Below are positions 10,956 through 21,696 of a stretch of DNA of 64,000 nt, piece after piece. The position numbers and the translations under genes were made by a program. The notes below the pieces were generated by a model. It was not told the DNA's origin, made no database searches, and saw nothing but the letters and a program-made list of their open reading frames with translations. Every line of letters begins with the position of its first letter. Within the stretch, counting starts at the first letter, position 1. This DNA comes from Phyllostachys edulis (Eukaryota; Streptophyta; Magnoliopsida; Poales; Poaceae), in assembly GCA_036346405.1 (NCBI GenBank), contig CM070566.1:49231268-49295267 (forward strand), in the 5' to 3' direction.

Positions 10956-12001
10956 ACACTATATCAAATATAAGCTTGAGGAATATATGAAAACTAAGTT
11001 ACACATGGATAATATCCTGGCAGTTTTAGTTGTTTCTTGTTTTGTTCTGATCATACATGCATCTGTATTGAGGAATTTGTACTACCTGTTTGGTTTGAAG
11101 TAGCATGAGCATGAACTCTAATTTTAACTCATACTTAGTCTGACAGGTTAAAATAGACAGGTTAAAATAACATGGTAGCTGGCTCTAGTGAAAATATCTT
11201 TAAAACGACTCCATGAATTTAGGATGACAACAAACGGGTGGATGCAAGAGCTGTGGCTGTGCAACAGTACAACGAACTTGGTAAGGTCCTGTGGCCAAAG
11301 CATTTTTTTGCATGAACCACCGTTGATTCCAACTAAAAATGGAATCTTTCTTGTGAAAAAGGTTCAAAAGCAGTTATTCCTACTTGGAATTCAATGCCGT
11401 TTACAAGAACTTCCAACGACCTATCTCGACTGGAATTCAGGTTCATTGAATCTGCCCGCAATAGTTAGTCTTGGACAGGGAGAATTCAAGTTCGCAATCC
11501 TTGTCCACCTAATGGCGTTTCCTTGTTTAAAGCTCCCCAAAAAGCACACTAATCCTTTATTAGCAGTTGACTGGTTGGTGAGGTTTCTCTATTCAAATCG
11601 AGAAAGATGCGACCCTTGATTATTTACCTGCACATGTAAAACTTCATCTTAATAATCCTGAAAACCTCATCGCAGGACACAAAAACCATGAAATTGACAC
11701 CTCAAATATGAAGTATTTACCTTTACAACCTATTTTGAACTACGATCTTAGTAGGAATTTCAAAGGAAAAAATAAACTATAATGTTTCCATCAAAATTCC
11801 CATATTGCAAACGGAATATGCTAACCCATAAAAAAAAATTTAAACTAGTCATAATTTTGACAGTTAAATTAAAGAGATTCTATATATGAAAAATCCTAGT
11901 ATTTGGTTTGATCTAAGAAAAAAGTTATTACTACGTAATGATTCCAAATTTCCAAGTAGCCATCTGACGAATCTGCTATGACGTAATGCGTTTCGTCGTC
12001 C
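10956..12001. other. Upstream region of the APS kinase gene
   Basis: About 1 kb of AT-rich sequence between the MULE and the TATA box. An open frame at 11188-11619 (143 codons) has no recognisable motif, is not preceded by a promoter and is not called. A short direct repeat of ACAGGTTAAAATA occurs near 11144-11170. Sulfur-response or light elements were not identified with confidence. Confidence 0.5.
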
Positions 12002-12009
12002 TATAAATA
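12002..12009 (+). promoter_or_regulatory. TATA box of the APS kinase gene
   Basis: TATAAATA, preceded by GTCC and followed by a CT-rich run (ATCTCTCTCTCTAG) typical of plant cores near the transcription start. It lies 172 bp before the first in-frame ATG (12181), leaving a 5' UTR of roughly 140 bp. No ATG was seen between the expected start site and 12181. Confidence 0.65.
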
Positions 12010-12180
12010 GTATCATCTCTCTCTCTAGTTAGTTTGTCAAATTTGGCTTGTCACGTCGACGCACAAAAGCATTTATAGTTTTATACAAGGAAAGTGTGTG
12101 TGTGTGCATTTATAGCACTCACCGTCACCGCCACCGGTCACCGGACCACCATTGCTCGCGCGCCCACACGAATTCGCGCC

Positions 12181-15100
12181 ATGCTCGCGAAGGCTCCTCG
12201 GTCGTGCTCCGGCGCCGGCGGCGGAGTCCCGTGCCGCCGGGCAGTGGCGAGGCCGGGGTCCGTCGGCCTCCGCGGAGGCGCGAGGAGGGGAGGAGCTGGC
12301 GTCAAGCTCGTGGCGGCGGCCGCCGGGGAGAGGAGGGTGGGGCCGGAGGCGACGGCGGCTGACGGGAAGCAACCCGCCAATGGGTCGGCTGTGACAGGTG
12401 CTTGAAATCAATTCCAAGAATTTTTCTTTCTCGTTGCAGTTAATTACAGTATTTCTTCTTTTCTTAGCTAATTCGGACGTGCATTAACAAGTTTCTCATT
12501 CTTGGGAGGAGGAACGTTTGATTAGAACTCGTGTTTAGCAAAAATGATTTTAGATAGATTAAATATTTCTTTTCTAATATGTAGTATGCTGTACATGCGA
12601 AGGTGCATGAATAGCATGTTTATGTTTGTTTAAAGAGAAGTGCAAGCTAGAATCATATTTAAGGTTAGCAATTAAAATTTAAAACTGTCCATTGTCATTT
12701 GTCAGTAAGTAGTAGATTTCTTTCTTAAAAGCAAATTTGTTACACGTTTTTTGTTTTTGTAAAACTACTTTTTTAGATGGTGGGAACAACTGGCTAGTGC
12801 AAATAAAAATCCAAATTTAATGCTACAACAGTACCACTATATCAACCATAATTCAATTCTTTTTTCTAAGGTTCTGACTGATTCTCAGATATGTCTCGCC
12901 ATGTGTCACACATGATCCATTAGAATATTTGTGTATGCCTAATCCTCAAATCCATTCGTATTGCTTCTGATTCTGATTTCATCAAACAATAACAAGGTAA
13001 TCCAACCCAATGTACGGATGAAAACGATTTGGTTGAGCCTGACAGCTGAGTCACTAGTCCCCTGCACGTTGGCATGTAGTGTAGCGATTTCTCCGTAGGG
13101 GCATGGGCCTTTGTACAGTGTTGGCACAGATTGTGCTCGTACAGCAAAATTTTGGGAAAATTGTCACTTGAGTAATTACTGATAGATCTTACATGACCTT
13201 CATGGTCACATGCCAATGATAATTTTGTAATTTGTTTTTTCGACAAGAATAAATCCGTGCACATAGAAATGTGGGGATCATGGATGGATAAAAATCAATC
13301 AATACGTATAAAAATAACTAGTTTTGTCAACCCTTTCTGATGGATGGATGGATCATGGATGGATGGATAGTAATCAAGAAATACCTCACAGATTTTTGTT
13401 TGATGTGGTCATGTGGGAAGAAAGTACTAGAAAGAGAGGCAGGGTCTTCTTGGTTTGTAAGTAGGAATCATCACGTTTTGGAGATCACTTTCAGTGCTGT
13501 GTCAGCTGGGGCATGAATTGCATAATTGAGGATCACGGGTTCAGGCTGCTGTCTCTGCTTTGCTTTGCTTTCTGAAAATAACTGCATGACAAGGTACTGT
13601 CAGATAGCCAACAAGCTCTGGCTCACCAAAAGGAACACCAAATCAAAGATTGAGACAGATTGATATAGCTTGGTTTCCATGGAATCTAAATTCAATTCCA
13701 CCATGCTGCTGAACAACGCGAAATCATGACAGATTATGCTGTCTTTTTATTCGAGAATGCAATACAGATTATGCTGTCAGTTCTTCATTTTGGCAATATT
13801 CTTTAGTTAACCCCTATATGAACTGGAAGATATGTTTCTTGATTGATGTGGATCATGCAATTCCATCCTTTGATTGATATGATGTTTTTGTCCCCCAGAA
13901 AATGTAAAGAAAAAAACCTTGATTGATATGCTTATTTCTTGGGCACTAGTTGGGGCTGACAAAACCATAGGTTTGGTGATACTGAGGTGTCTGGGACCCT
14001 TTATCAAGTCTGTTTTACAGACCTTTAGCACCTTCCTTTCGATGGAAACATAGGGGAGTGTAGGAATCAGCATCTCTCTTAAAATTTCAGTAATGAGAAA
14101 TCACAATGTCATATGGCAAATATTATTCAGAATGGTGTAATTTACTGGCTTCTTCTAAACGTCATCCTAAATCTCAGATTAATTCTTGCAGCACTCTGTT
14201 CTACAAGCTTTAGCATTTCTAGATTCTTAGGGGTCTGAAATTACCAGGTATCAGCAAGCTTGTAACATCAACTGTTGGGAAATCGACAAACATCATGTGG
14301 CATGACTGCCCAATAGGGCAGCCTGAGAGGCAGAAGTTACTGAACCAGAAGGGTTGTGTTGTGTGGATCACTGGCCTAAGTGGTTCAGGTATGTATAAGC
14401 TAATCAAATCTTCATGGTCATATACTGAAAATGTGGAGCCTCTGATATCTGACAAGATCTTAACATCTACTTCAGGGAAAAGCACACTCGCATGCACACT
14501 GAGTCATGAGTTGCACTCAAGAGGTCATCTGACCTATGTTCTCGATGGCGACAATCTCAGGCACGGGTTGAACAGAGACCTCAGCTTCAAAGCAGAGGAC
14601 CGTGCTGAAAATATACGCAGAGTAGGTATGTTTGATTCAGAAATCTCTGTTATGAACAGTTTTCGCCTTGTAACTCTACCACTTCTAATTATGTTTGTGT
14701 CCTACTTTTCAGGAGAAGTAGCAAAGCTATTTGCAGACGCTGGCCTGATCTGCATTGCTAGCTTGATATCACCCTACAGAAGTGATCGAAGCGCCTGCCG
14801 CAATTTACTGTCCAATTCTTCATTCATCGAGGTATATCTGCTCAACTTTGAAACTACCATGCAGACAAGTGAGACGATGTTGTCTTATTCTACTTGGCAT
14901 CTAATAAAGTTTTCAGTAAAATATCTGGTTCAGAAAAGTATGTTTCTGTAGGTGTTTCTGAATGTCCCACTCGAAGTATGTGAAGCGAGGGATCCAAAAG
15001 GCCTTTACAAGCTTGCCCGTGCCGGCAAAATCAAAGGTAAAGGAACCAACAGATAGTAATTTTCTTCTTAGTTTTTGCAATGCTTACTAAGGAAATCACC

Positions 15101-15405
15101 TGCAGGGTTTACTGGAATAGATGATCCTTATGAACCACCTACTGATTGTGAGGTTAGCCCAACTCTTTAACCACGAGACTACCATCAGCATCTCTGCAGA
15201 ATAAAAAAACAGTATTAGTATTAAAAATTACTCTGAACAAAGGTTCCTGGTTTTATAATGATAATTCTTGACTTCTCTGATTGAGCCCTTGAACTACTCT
15301 CCGCAGATAGTGCTACAGTGCAAAGTTGGGGACTGCCCTTCGCCTAAACCAATGGCTGATCAAGTAGTCTCATATCTTGAAGCGAATGGATTCTTACAGG
15401 ACTAG
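12181..15405 (+). CDS. Adenylyl-sulfate (APS) kinase, plastid-type, seven exons
   Basis: Phosphorylates adenosine 5'-phosphosulfate with ATP to give PAPS, the sulfate donor for sulfotransferases. Exons: 12181-12397, 14248-14388, 14476-14625, 14713-14831, 14952-15036, 15106-15152, 15307-15405. All introns are GT-AG and the phases join to 858 nt (285 aa). Residues 1-~80 are Ala/Arg/Ser-rich and acid-poor at first, as in a chloroplast transit peptide; the exon is GC-rich. The kinase domain has P-loop GLSGSGKST (115-123), DGDNLRHGLNRDLSF (143-157), ENIRRVGEVAKLFADAG and LISPYRSDR, then KGLYKLARAGKIKGFTG, IDDPYEPP and a C-terminal helix ending FLQD. Cys93 (HDC) and Cys126 (LAC) align with the redox disulfide pair known in Arabidopsis APSK1, so redox control is likely. 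The ATG at 12181 is the first ATG after the TATA box. Intron 1 is ~1.85 kb. The gene is intact. Whether the product is plastidic is inferred. Confidence 0.95.
13339..13370. repeat. (GGAT)n-like microsatellite in APS kinase intron 1
   Basis: Imperfect TGGATGGATGGAT units, interrupted once by CATGGAT. It lies wholly in intron 1. Confidence 0.7.
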
Positions 15406-16784
15406 AGATGGATGTTTGTGACAGATCTTTAGCAGCAAGTGGATTGTGAAGGGTGCATATCTATATACCTGCCGATGGTGTATCAAAGTCAGATCCTTTG
15501 GTTCATCATACTTGCCGGCAACTTGGCTGTGTTGGCACAATTGTTTCCCCTGGATATTCTAGATTGAACATATGTACCAGCAGTTCTGTTGTTCGTGATG
15601 TAAAATATAAGACACTATTTATATCGAGACACAATGATGTAAAGTCTGGAAAGGTAATTACAACAGAGTCAAAGGTGTACATTGTTACAATGGATTGGAG
15701 TGTTTATGCCCAACAAGAAATGGCTCATGAACCCCTAAAAAAAGATAAAGAGGCCGGAAGAGTTCAGTTTTCACTGCAATGACTAGAATTACTCTCGGCT
15801 GCCATATATACCAGAAAAAATGGCTAGCTATTCACTCCCAACAACTTTGACTTTAAAACCACACCTACTTTTGCCTGATGCATCGTCTCTTCGTAGCTTC
15901 TTTTCCCTTCTATATCTACTATATCTTCATCCATTGGGATGCCAGAGAGTCTTTGCTACGTAGACACGTAGTAGTGAAGAAGAGAACGTCTTCTTCCATG
16001 CTAATCTGGACTGGACTAAACTTTGGGAATGTGCGGCAACCAGGAAAATATTTTTGATCACAGTGAGGATTCACGTGAGTTCCTTTTCCGTCATATTTTA
16101 CAGTAGTGATTCTTTTCTTATAGCAGTTATATGGTACCTCCTGCTCATGCTCATTTGTAGTTCTTGTAGCTGTTATCCTATAGCTACATTCAGGCACCGT
16201 ACAAAATGCATTTCTTTCTTTTTTTGACTCCATGAAGCTTCGATACAATATCTAAACGTTCATAATTCATTTTTTAGTTTGTAAGAGCACGAGAAGACTC
16301 GTACTGGACGACTGCACCGGTGATTGAGGCCCCTCTTTGTCTTAGCTCCTTCACTTGCTGACGGTCCCGACACATGAGGATTGTTTGCAGAAGGAGAAGG
16401 AAAGGTGATTGTGTTTTCGCTTGACCAATCCCAATGTTTTGTGGTCATCTGCACAGTTTGAGAACGGTGCTAATTGACATTATCAATTTCTGCTCAGCTC
16501 AAGAAGGCCGTGGAAGAATAAATGTAACACACAGAGAAGTTCAGATGGCTCACGAAATTTGAAAGAGATCCTATTTTAGCACTTCTGCTCCTGCTAAGCA
16601 CATTCATGTGATCCATTTGAAGCTAAGCACAATCAAGAAACTAACATTAGTACTTCGTAAGTCATTTGTCACAAAACTTTTGAGAACTATGCTCAAGCAA
16701 AGAAGCGTTTATCTTACATCCTTTTACTCCTTAATCCTAATCAATTAGCCCTATAAAATCCTAATCTCAATACATACATTAGGA
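15406..16784. other. 3' UTR and downstream region of APS kinase
   Basis: The first few hundred bases after the stop at 15405 are probably 3' UTR, with no unambiguous polyadenylation signal. Beyond about 15840 lies a stretch that shares ordered short blocks (CATCCATT-GGATGCCAG, GTAGTGAAGAA, TTGGGAATG) with 17790-18065. A minus-strand open frame at 15919-16248 (109 codons) has no recognised domain and is not called. Confidence 0.45.
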
Positions 16785-16793
16785 ATAAAATAA

Positions 16794-17638
16794 GGGGTAA
16801 TTAGCTCAGTGACATCGTGTTGGGACATAATTGGAGGAACAACACTCCGTTCGTGATGCACTGGAAAATAACATCGTAAACACAAAATTATGCCGAATGA
16901 TATCGCCGTCAGTTACTTCCGTTTGTAGAATTTTTTAAATATAGAAACTAAGCTAAAAAAGTTATCAATTTTTTTGTGGAGCCTCTCGACACATTTTAAT
17001 TGCTTTTGTATTTTTTTTCTTCAAAATTTTATACATTCTAATTTTGTCTCTAAAATTCATTTAAGTATACTATTTGTAGGAATTTTTAATATAGAAAATG
17101 AATTCCAAACATTATGAATTTTGTTCAGGCTCATTGCAGTTTAATTGATTGTGTAATTTTTTTATAATTTTATAAAATTAATTAATGCAATTTCATAATG
17201 TCCACTGTGTAAGGAGTCTAATATTTCATAATGTAAGGACATTATGAAATTGCATTAATTAATTTTATAAAATTACACAATCAAGTTCACTGTAAGGATC
17301 CTGAAAAATTTCATAATATTTGAACCTCATTTTCTATATTAGAAAATTCCTACAAATAGTATACTTAAATGAATTTTAGAGACAAAATCAGAACGTATAA
17401 TTTTTTTAAAAAAAAATATATATACAAGCAATTAAATTATGTCGGAGGCTTCACAAAAAATTTGATAATTTGTTGAGCTCAGTTTCTATATTTAAAAAAT
17501 TCAATAAACGGAAGTAACTGACGGCGATCTCATTCGACATAATTTTTTTTGTTCGCGATGCTATTTTCCAGTGCGTCACGAACGGAGTGTCGTTCCTCCG
17601 ATTACGTCCCAACGCGATGTCACTGAACTAATTTTCCC
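16794..17638. mobile_element. Foldback MULE-type MITE
   Basis: An 845-bp element in which almost the whole length folds on itself. The left arm starts GGGGTAATTAGCTCAGTGAC, and the reverse complement of the right arm reads GGGAAAATTAGTTCAGTGAC. The arms continue to pair (ACACTCCGTTCGTGA, CGCCGTCAGTTACTTCCG, TACTATTTGTAGGAA blocks) to near the centre at about 17210. A perfect 9-bp TSD, ATAAAATAA, flanks it (16785-16793, 17639-17647), as expected for Mutator-family insertion. There is no coding capacity. It lies about 1.4 kb downstream of the APS kinase stop codon. Confidence 0.88.
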
Positions 17639-17647
17639 ATAAAATAA

Positions 17648-18385
17648 TGAGTGAGAGAAACTGAATCTGCTTCCCTTATTAACTTTTACTGAACTGTTAA
17701 ATTTTACGTTAGTGTCACTAGTATCTATTCACTGAAACTACTCTTTTCTACCATTCTTAAGTGGTTGCATATCTACCCCCAGTACTTTGACTTAATGTCA
17801 ACCATCATTTCTACATAGTTCCTCTTCCTCTCTACATATAACAGTCAGCACCATCCATTAGGATGCCAGCGCAGTGAGTGAAACAGCCCATGTAGTGAAG
17901 AAACGAAAGCAGCATATTATTTTCCTATCTTCTATTGCATTTTCCATCTCTTTTCACCAAAGCTGTTCTTTTGAGGGAGAAAAACCTGTTACAAGTGCTA
18001 CTCTAAAGTGTGACAATACCTTGGGAATGAGCAGCATCTGGGAAAAAAAAATTCAACCTCACCGATCTAAATGGTGAGATTAATTTCCATACATGTGAGC
18101 ATGTCACAAAGCAGCCGAGTAGAAGCAGCATCAGCTTACAACTTACAAGATGCCTTTTGTTATTCAAATTCACGAGATCTTGATGGATTTTGTGCCTCAA
18201 CTGTGAAACTTCTTCGTGAATTGTAGGCCACCTAATGCTGGACCATGGACGCCCAGCTAATTGCATGTGGCCCGGCTCAAGAGGATGGGACAGTGAACAT
18301 CAAGGCTAGAGAGGATCTGCATATGAATTACCATAAGAAGGCACAGTATCTGCATTAGTCCTGCAGCATTGCCACTATTTACCGA
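17648..18385. other. Intergenic, possible diverged duplicate of 15.84-16.08 kb
   Basis: No gene is seen. Sequence at 17790-18065 shares ordered blocks with 15838-16080, including CATCCATT-GGATGCCAG and TTGGGAATG-GC-GCA, on both sides of the foldback element. This suggests an old local duplication or two copies of a decayed repeat. Confidence 0.4.
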
Positions 18386-18390
18386 TGAGG

Positions 18391-21300
18391 TGTAACATCC
18401 CATTTCGGGAAGACTTGAGTGAGATTCAAATTTGGTTTTTGAATCCAAAAGTGCAAACTCAAAATCTTCTCAAAATTCAAAATCCTATTTTCTTCTCCTC
18501 CTTGGGCTCAGCCCAGCCCATCCTCCCCCTACCCTCTCCCTGGCCCGGCCCAGGATGGCCCATGCCATCTTGCCAGCGCCGCCCACGTCGGGACGCGCCC
18601 CAAACCGGCTCCGCCGCACCCACCGCGTCGCGCCGCCTCGCCAGCGTCGCCTCCGCGTCGGCCCTTGCTCGGACGCCCTGGCTCGGGACCTGCGCGGCCA
18701 TCAAGGCCCCCAACGGCCACCTTCATCCCTGGGGCTATATAAAGCACCCCCACCTCCGTCCTACCCCCAATCGCACCCCCGCTGCCTCCATTTCCCACGA
18801 GAGCCACCAAGCCCCTTTCTTCCTCCCCTCCGGTCACTTCGCCGCCTCCCGTCGCCATTCGAGCTTCGTAGCACCTCGGTCCAATTGCTTGTCCCAGAAG
18901 CTTCGCGAAGACGTCCCGAAGATGATCCAAGCCGCGCCGAGCCCCTTCTTCCCCTCCGGTGAGATCCCCGCGCCACCTACCTCACTGCCGCCTCAGCTCT
19001 CCGTCGATAGGCCACCTCGAGCTTCCCCGAGCACCACCGCTGCTTCGGGTGAGCTCCTCATCACCCCTAGATGCTCCCTTAGCAAGGAATTTGGCCTTGG
19101 TGCCCTGTGTCGTCGTGCCGCCATGCTCGGTCTTTTGTGCCTCCGCATGAGCTCGCCGCCGACTGCCCTAGGCCCCAAATTCGATCGCGCTACCTCGCCT
19201 GGAGGTTCACGCAATGCCCTAGAACCCATTTTTGGCCTCGCCGCCGACCACCGTGGACTGCCTCGCTGGCGACGAGCACGGCAAAAAACCGCCAGAGAGC
19301 TCCTCTGCTCTGTCGGAAGTAGACAGACACTGTAGCGTCTTTAAAAACCAAATCGCTGTCTTTAGGGCAGAGTATTGATTAGGTGCTGGTTTTTTTACCG
19401 CTATTTAGACAGACTTGTGGGCCCGACAGATTTAATGAGGGTAATTAAAATCTGGTTATTCACTTGAAGTCACTGACGACCGGGTCCCACCACCTTAAGT
19501 GCATAATGTGCCACCCGTGGACCATACAGGACCCTCGGTCCATGCACTTCTTTCGTGGACCTGTCAGTAATTGGTTTTCTTTAGAAAATTAAAGGAAAGA
19601 GAAAATAAGATTACTGTATGAGTGGACCCCACCTATCAGAGAGAAGATTTCTCTCTCCACTATTCATTTTTTGGATTTAATTCAAAATTGAACTTTGGAG
19701 AGCCCATTATCGCTCGTTTTAACTCCAAATTTAATGAAATTTGTTTCTAAAATTTTCTAATTTCAAGACCTTTTTGTTGGCAGTGGTTTTGTTCAATTTG
19801 GAGTTCATTTAAAATTTCTTTTGTATTTATTTATTTGCTTTGCTCGTTTGTTTGTTCTTTTTCAAGCGCGATCGTCCGAGTAGAGTTCAAGGACGCAGAA
19901 GAGCCCCTGATCGAGCAAGCGCAAGACTTCCAAGACCCACTTGACTTTGAACCAGGCGAGTCAATATTTTGATCATATTGAACCTACATTTGTGCAAATC
20001 TATATTTATTTAAATTATCAAATTGCATGCTTAATTCATTATACAAATGTATGTCAAATCTTTATGGTAGTTACATATCTACTTGGTAATTAAATATTAC
20101 TATACTATCCTTTGACATTTGAATCACATGATCCTTGTTACCCTAGATAATTAAGTGGTAACTTTACTAGCTATAGGTTGTACTTTAGCGTCATGCTAGT
20201 TTTGCTTAAGTATTAGGGAATTAATTGCCCTAATCATCATCTTTTAATCATGAAATCTGTTTTGGGCACTCATTTGAGGAAATGACTGGTATATTTGAGA
20301 TAACTTGGTTTTACGCACCTCAAAACCCACATCTAGGCGAATGGTATGATGGTTGGTGGGGATGTAGCACGAGAAATGGTAGTATGTGGTATGCACTGCC
20401 CAAACGGCTTTAAGGACTTAATCTCGTGATAATCTCCTAATGTAAAACAGTGTAACCACAAGTCTATAATGGTGTCGACCTGGCTAAATAATTTGTATCC
20501 ACCAGTGCGAGTTGCACCATTAGATTGACCCACGAGTCGTGTCGCTGGTTTTAAGCCATCGTGGACACAGGTTATGTCACTGGTGTAAGCCGCCGTGTGG
20601 TGCAAGAGGGGGACTGGATGTGGTAGACGTAACCACCATCAGATGAAACTTTAGCGGGTGTACTTACACTAGGGGATGCATTGTAAAGGCTTTGTGATGA
20701 TCTCCTTGATTCACATGTCTAAGGAAATGTGTGAAACACAACAAGTTGATTATCTCTTGTTGGTAAAGTGTACAGTCTCTGTAGAGTATAAACTGTTCGA
20801 ACAGCCATGCCCACGGTCAAGGGCAGACATGGGAACTTGCTCGAGTTGGTTCTATTTTATAAACCTTTGTGGGTGGGATGAAAACTCGTCGGGTGAATGT
20901 AACCCTGATTTTAGATTTTCCTGGGTGGATGTAACCCAGTGATGTTAAGATTGGTGGATGTAACCTTAGCAATCAAAATTAAGCATATGGTGGATGTAAC
21001 CTGCACCGTTATAAATATTGCACACTTTTACTCTCTTTGATAAAACATGATTTGGTTAAAATGCTAAGTCATAGAAGATTCTAATTATTGTAGTTCAAAA
21101 TGTTGCTTTTAGCAAATAAAAGAACCCGAGCCATCCTTGTTAAGTCTTGAATGTATAATTATTGCATTTTGTGTGTTGGCTCACAAAGCATTGCTGTTTG
21201 TGCTCACTCTCGCTCCCCAAAACCCCCTCAGAGCCCGTGGATCAAGGACACTACGCGTATTACGAGGACCCAGGCGTTGATGGTCACGAAGACAGTGGAG

Positions 21301-21691
21301 AGTTATTTAGTCTCTAATAGTCTAGGTCTCACCCCAGTTTTAGTCGACTACGTCGGTGCTTACGCGTACCAATAATATCCAAGTCTTTGGATAATATCGG
21401 TCGCACACATGTTACCCACATCGATTGCCTATGACAAGATGTGCCTTTCCCTTTTGCTTCCACTACCGCTTTCGCTTTTATGTAATGTATTCATTTGGCT
21501 TGTTCGGCCCTATTGTAAACTTGACCCGATGCGGTCTATGTGAACTCTGATGTTATGTAATTAATGTATGGTATGGCTTACGTCTTGTATAAAATGATTC
21601 AATGATGTATCTATGAGCACTATCTACTGATCCAGGGAATAGTACAATAGTTTCACAGATGATTCTGGATTGGCTAAATTTGGGTCCGACA
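18391..21691 (+). mobile_element. Solo LTR, gypsy type, 3.3 kb
   Basis: Starts TGTAACATCCCATTTCGGG and ends GGGTCCGACA, flanked by the perfect 5-bp TSD TGAGG (18386-18390, 21692-21696). There is no internal region or second LTR inside the TSD, so it is a solo LTR left by LTR-LTR recombination. The first kilobase is C-rich with a TATA box at 18736. The rest has the shape of long grass gypsy LTRs, which resemble Tekay/Del (RIRE3/RIRE8-like) LTRs by length and termini; that clade assignment is inference. A long open frame at 18385-19335 overlaps the LTR start and is a composition artefact. Confidence 0.9.
18736..18743 (+). promoter_or_regulatory. LTR TATA box
   Basis: GGGGCTATATAAAGCACC, about 345 bp into the LTR, after a GC-rich U3 segment. 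Confidence 0.55.
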
Positions 21692-21696
21692 TGAGG

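Noticed and set aside
11188..11619. 143-codon open frame upstream of APS kinase
   Set aside because: No domain, no promoter and no splice context, and the peptide does not resemble any family I know.
15919..16248. Minus-strand open frame of 109 codons with several Cys
   Set aside because: No recognisable zinc-finger spacing or family, and it lies in a possible decayed duplicate.
18385..19335. Plus-strand open frame of 316 codons
   Set aside because: It overlaps the LTR start and its C-rich promoter region. Composition explains the lack of stops, and the LTR boundaries with TSD are firm.
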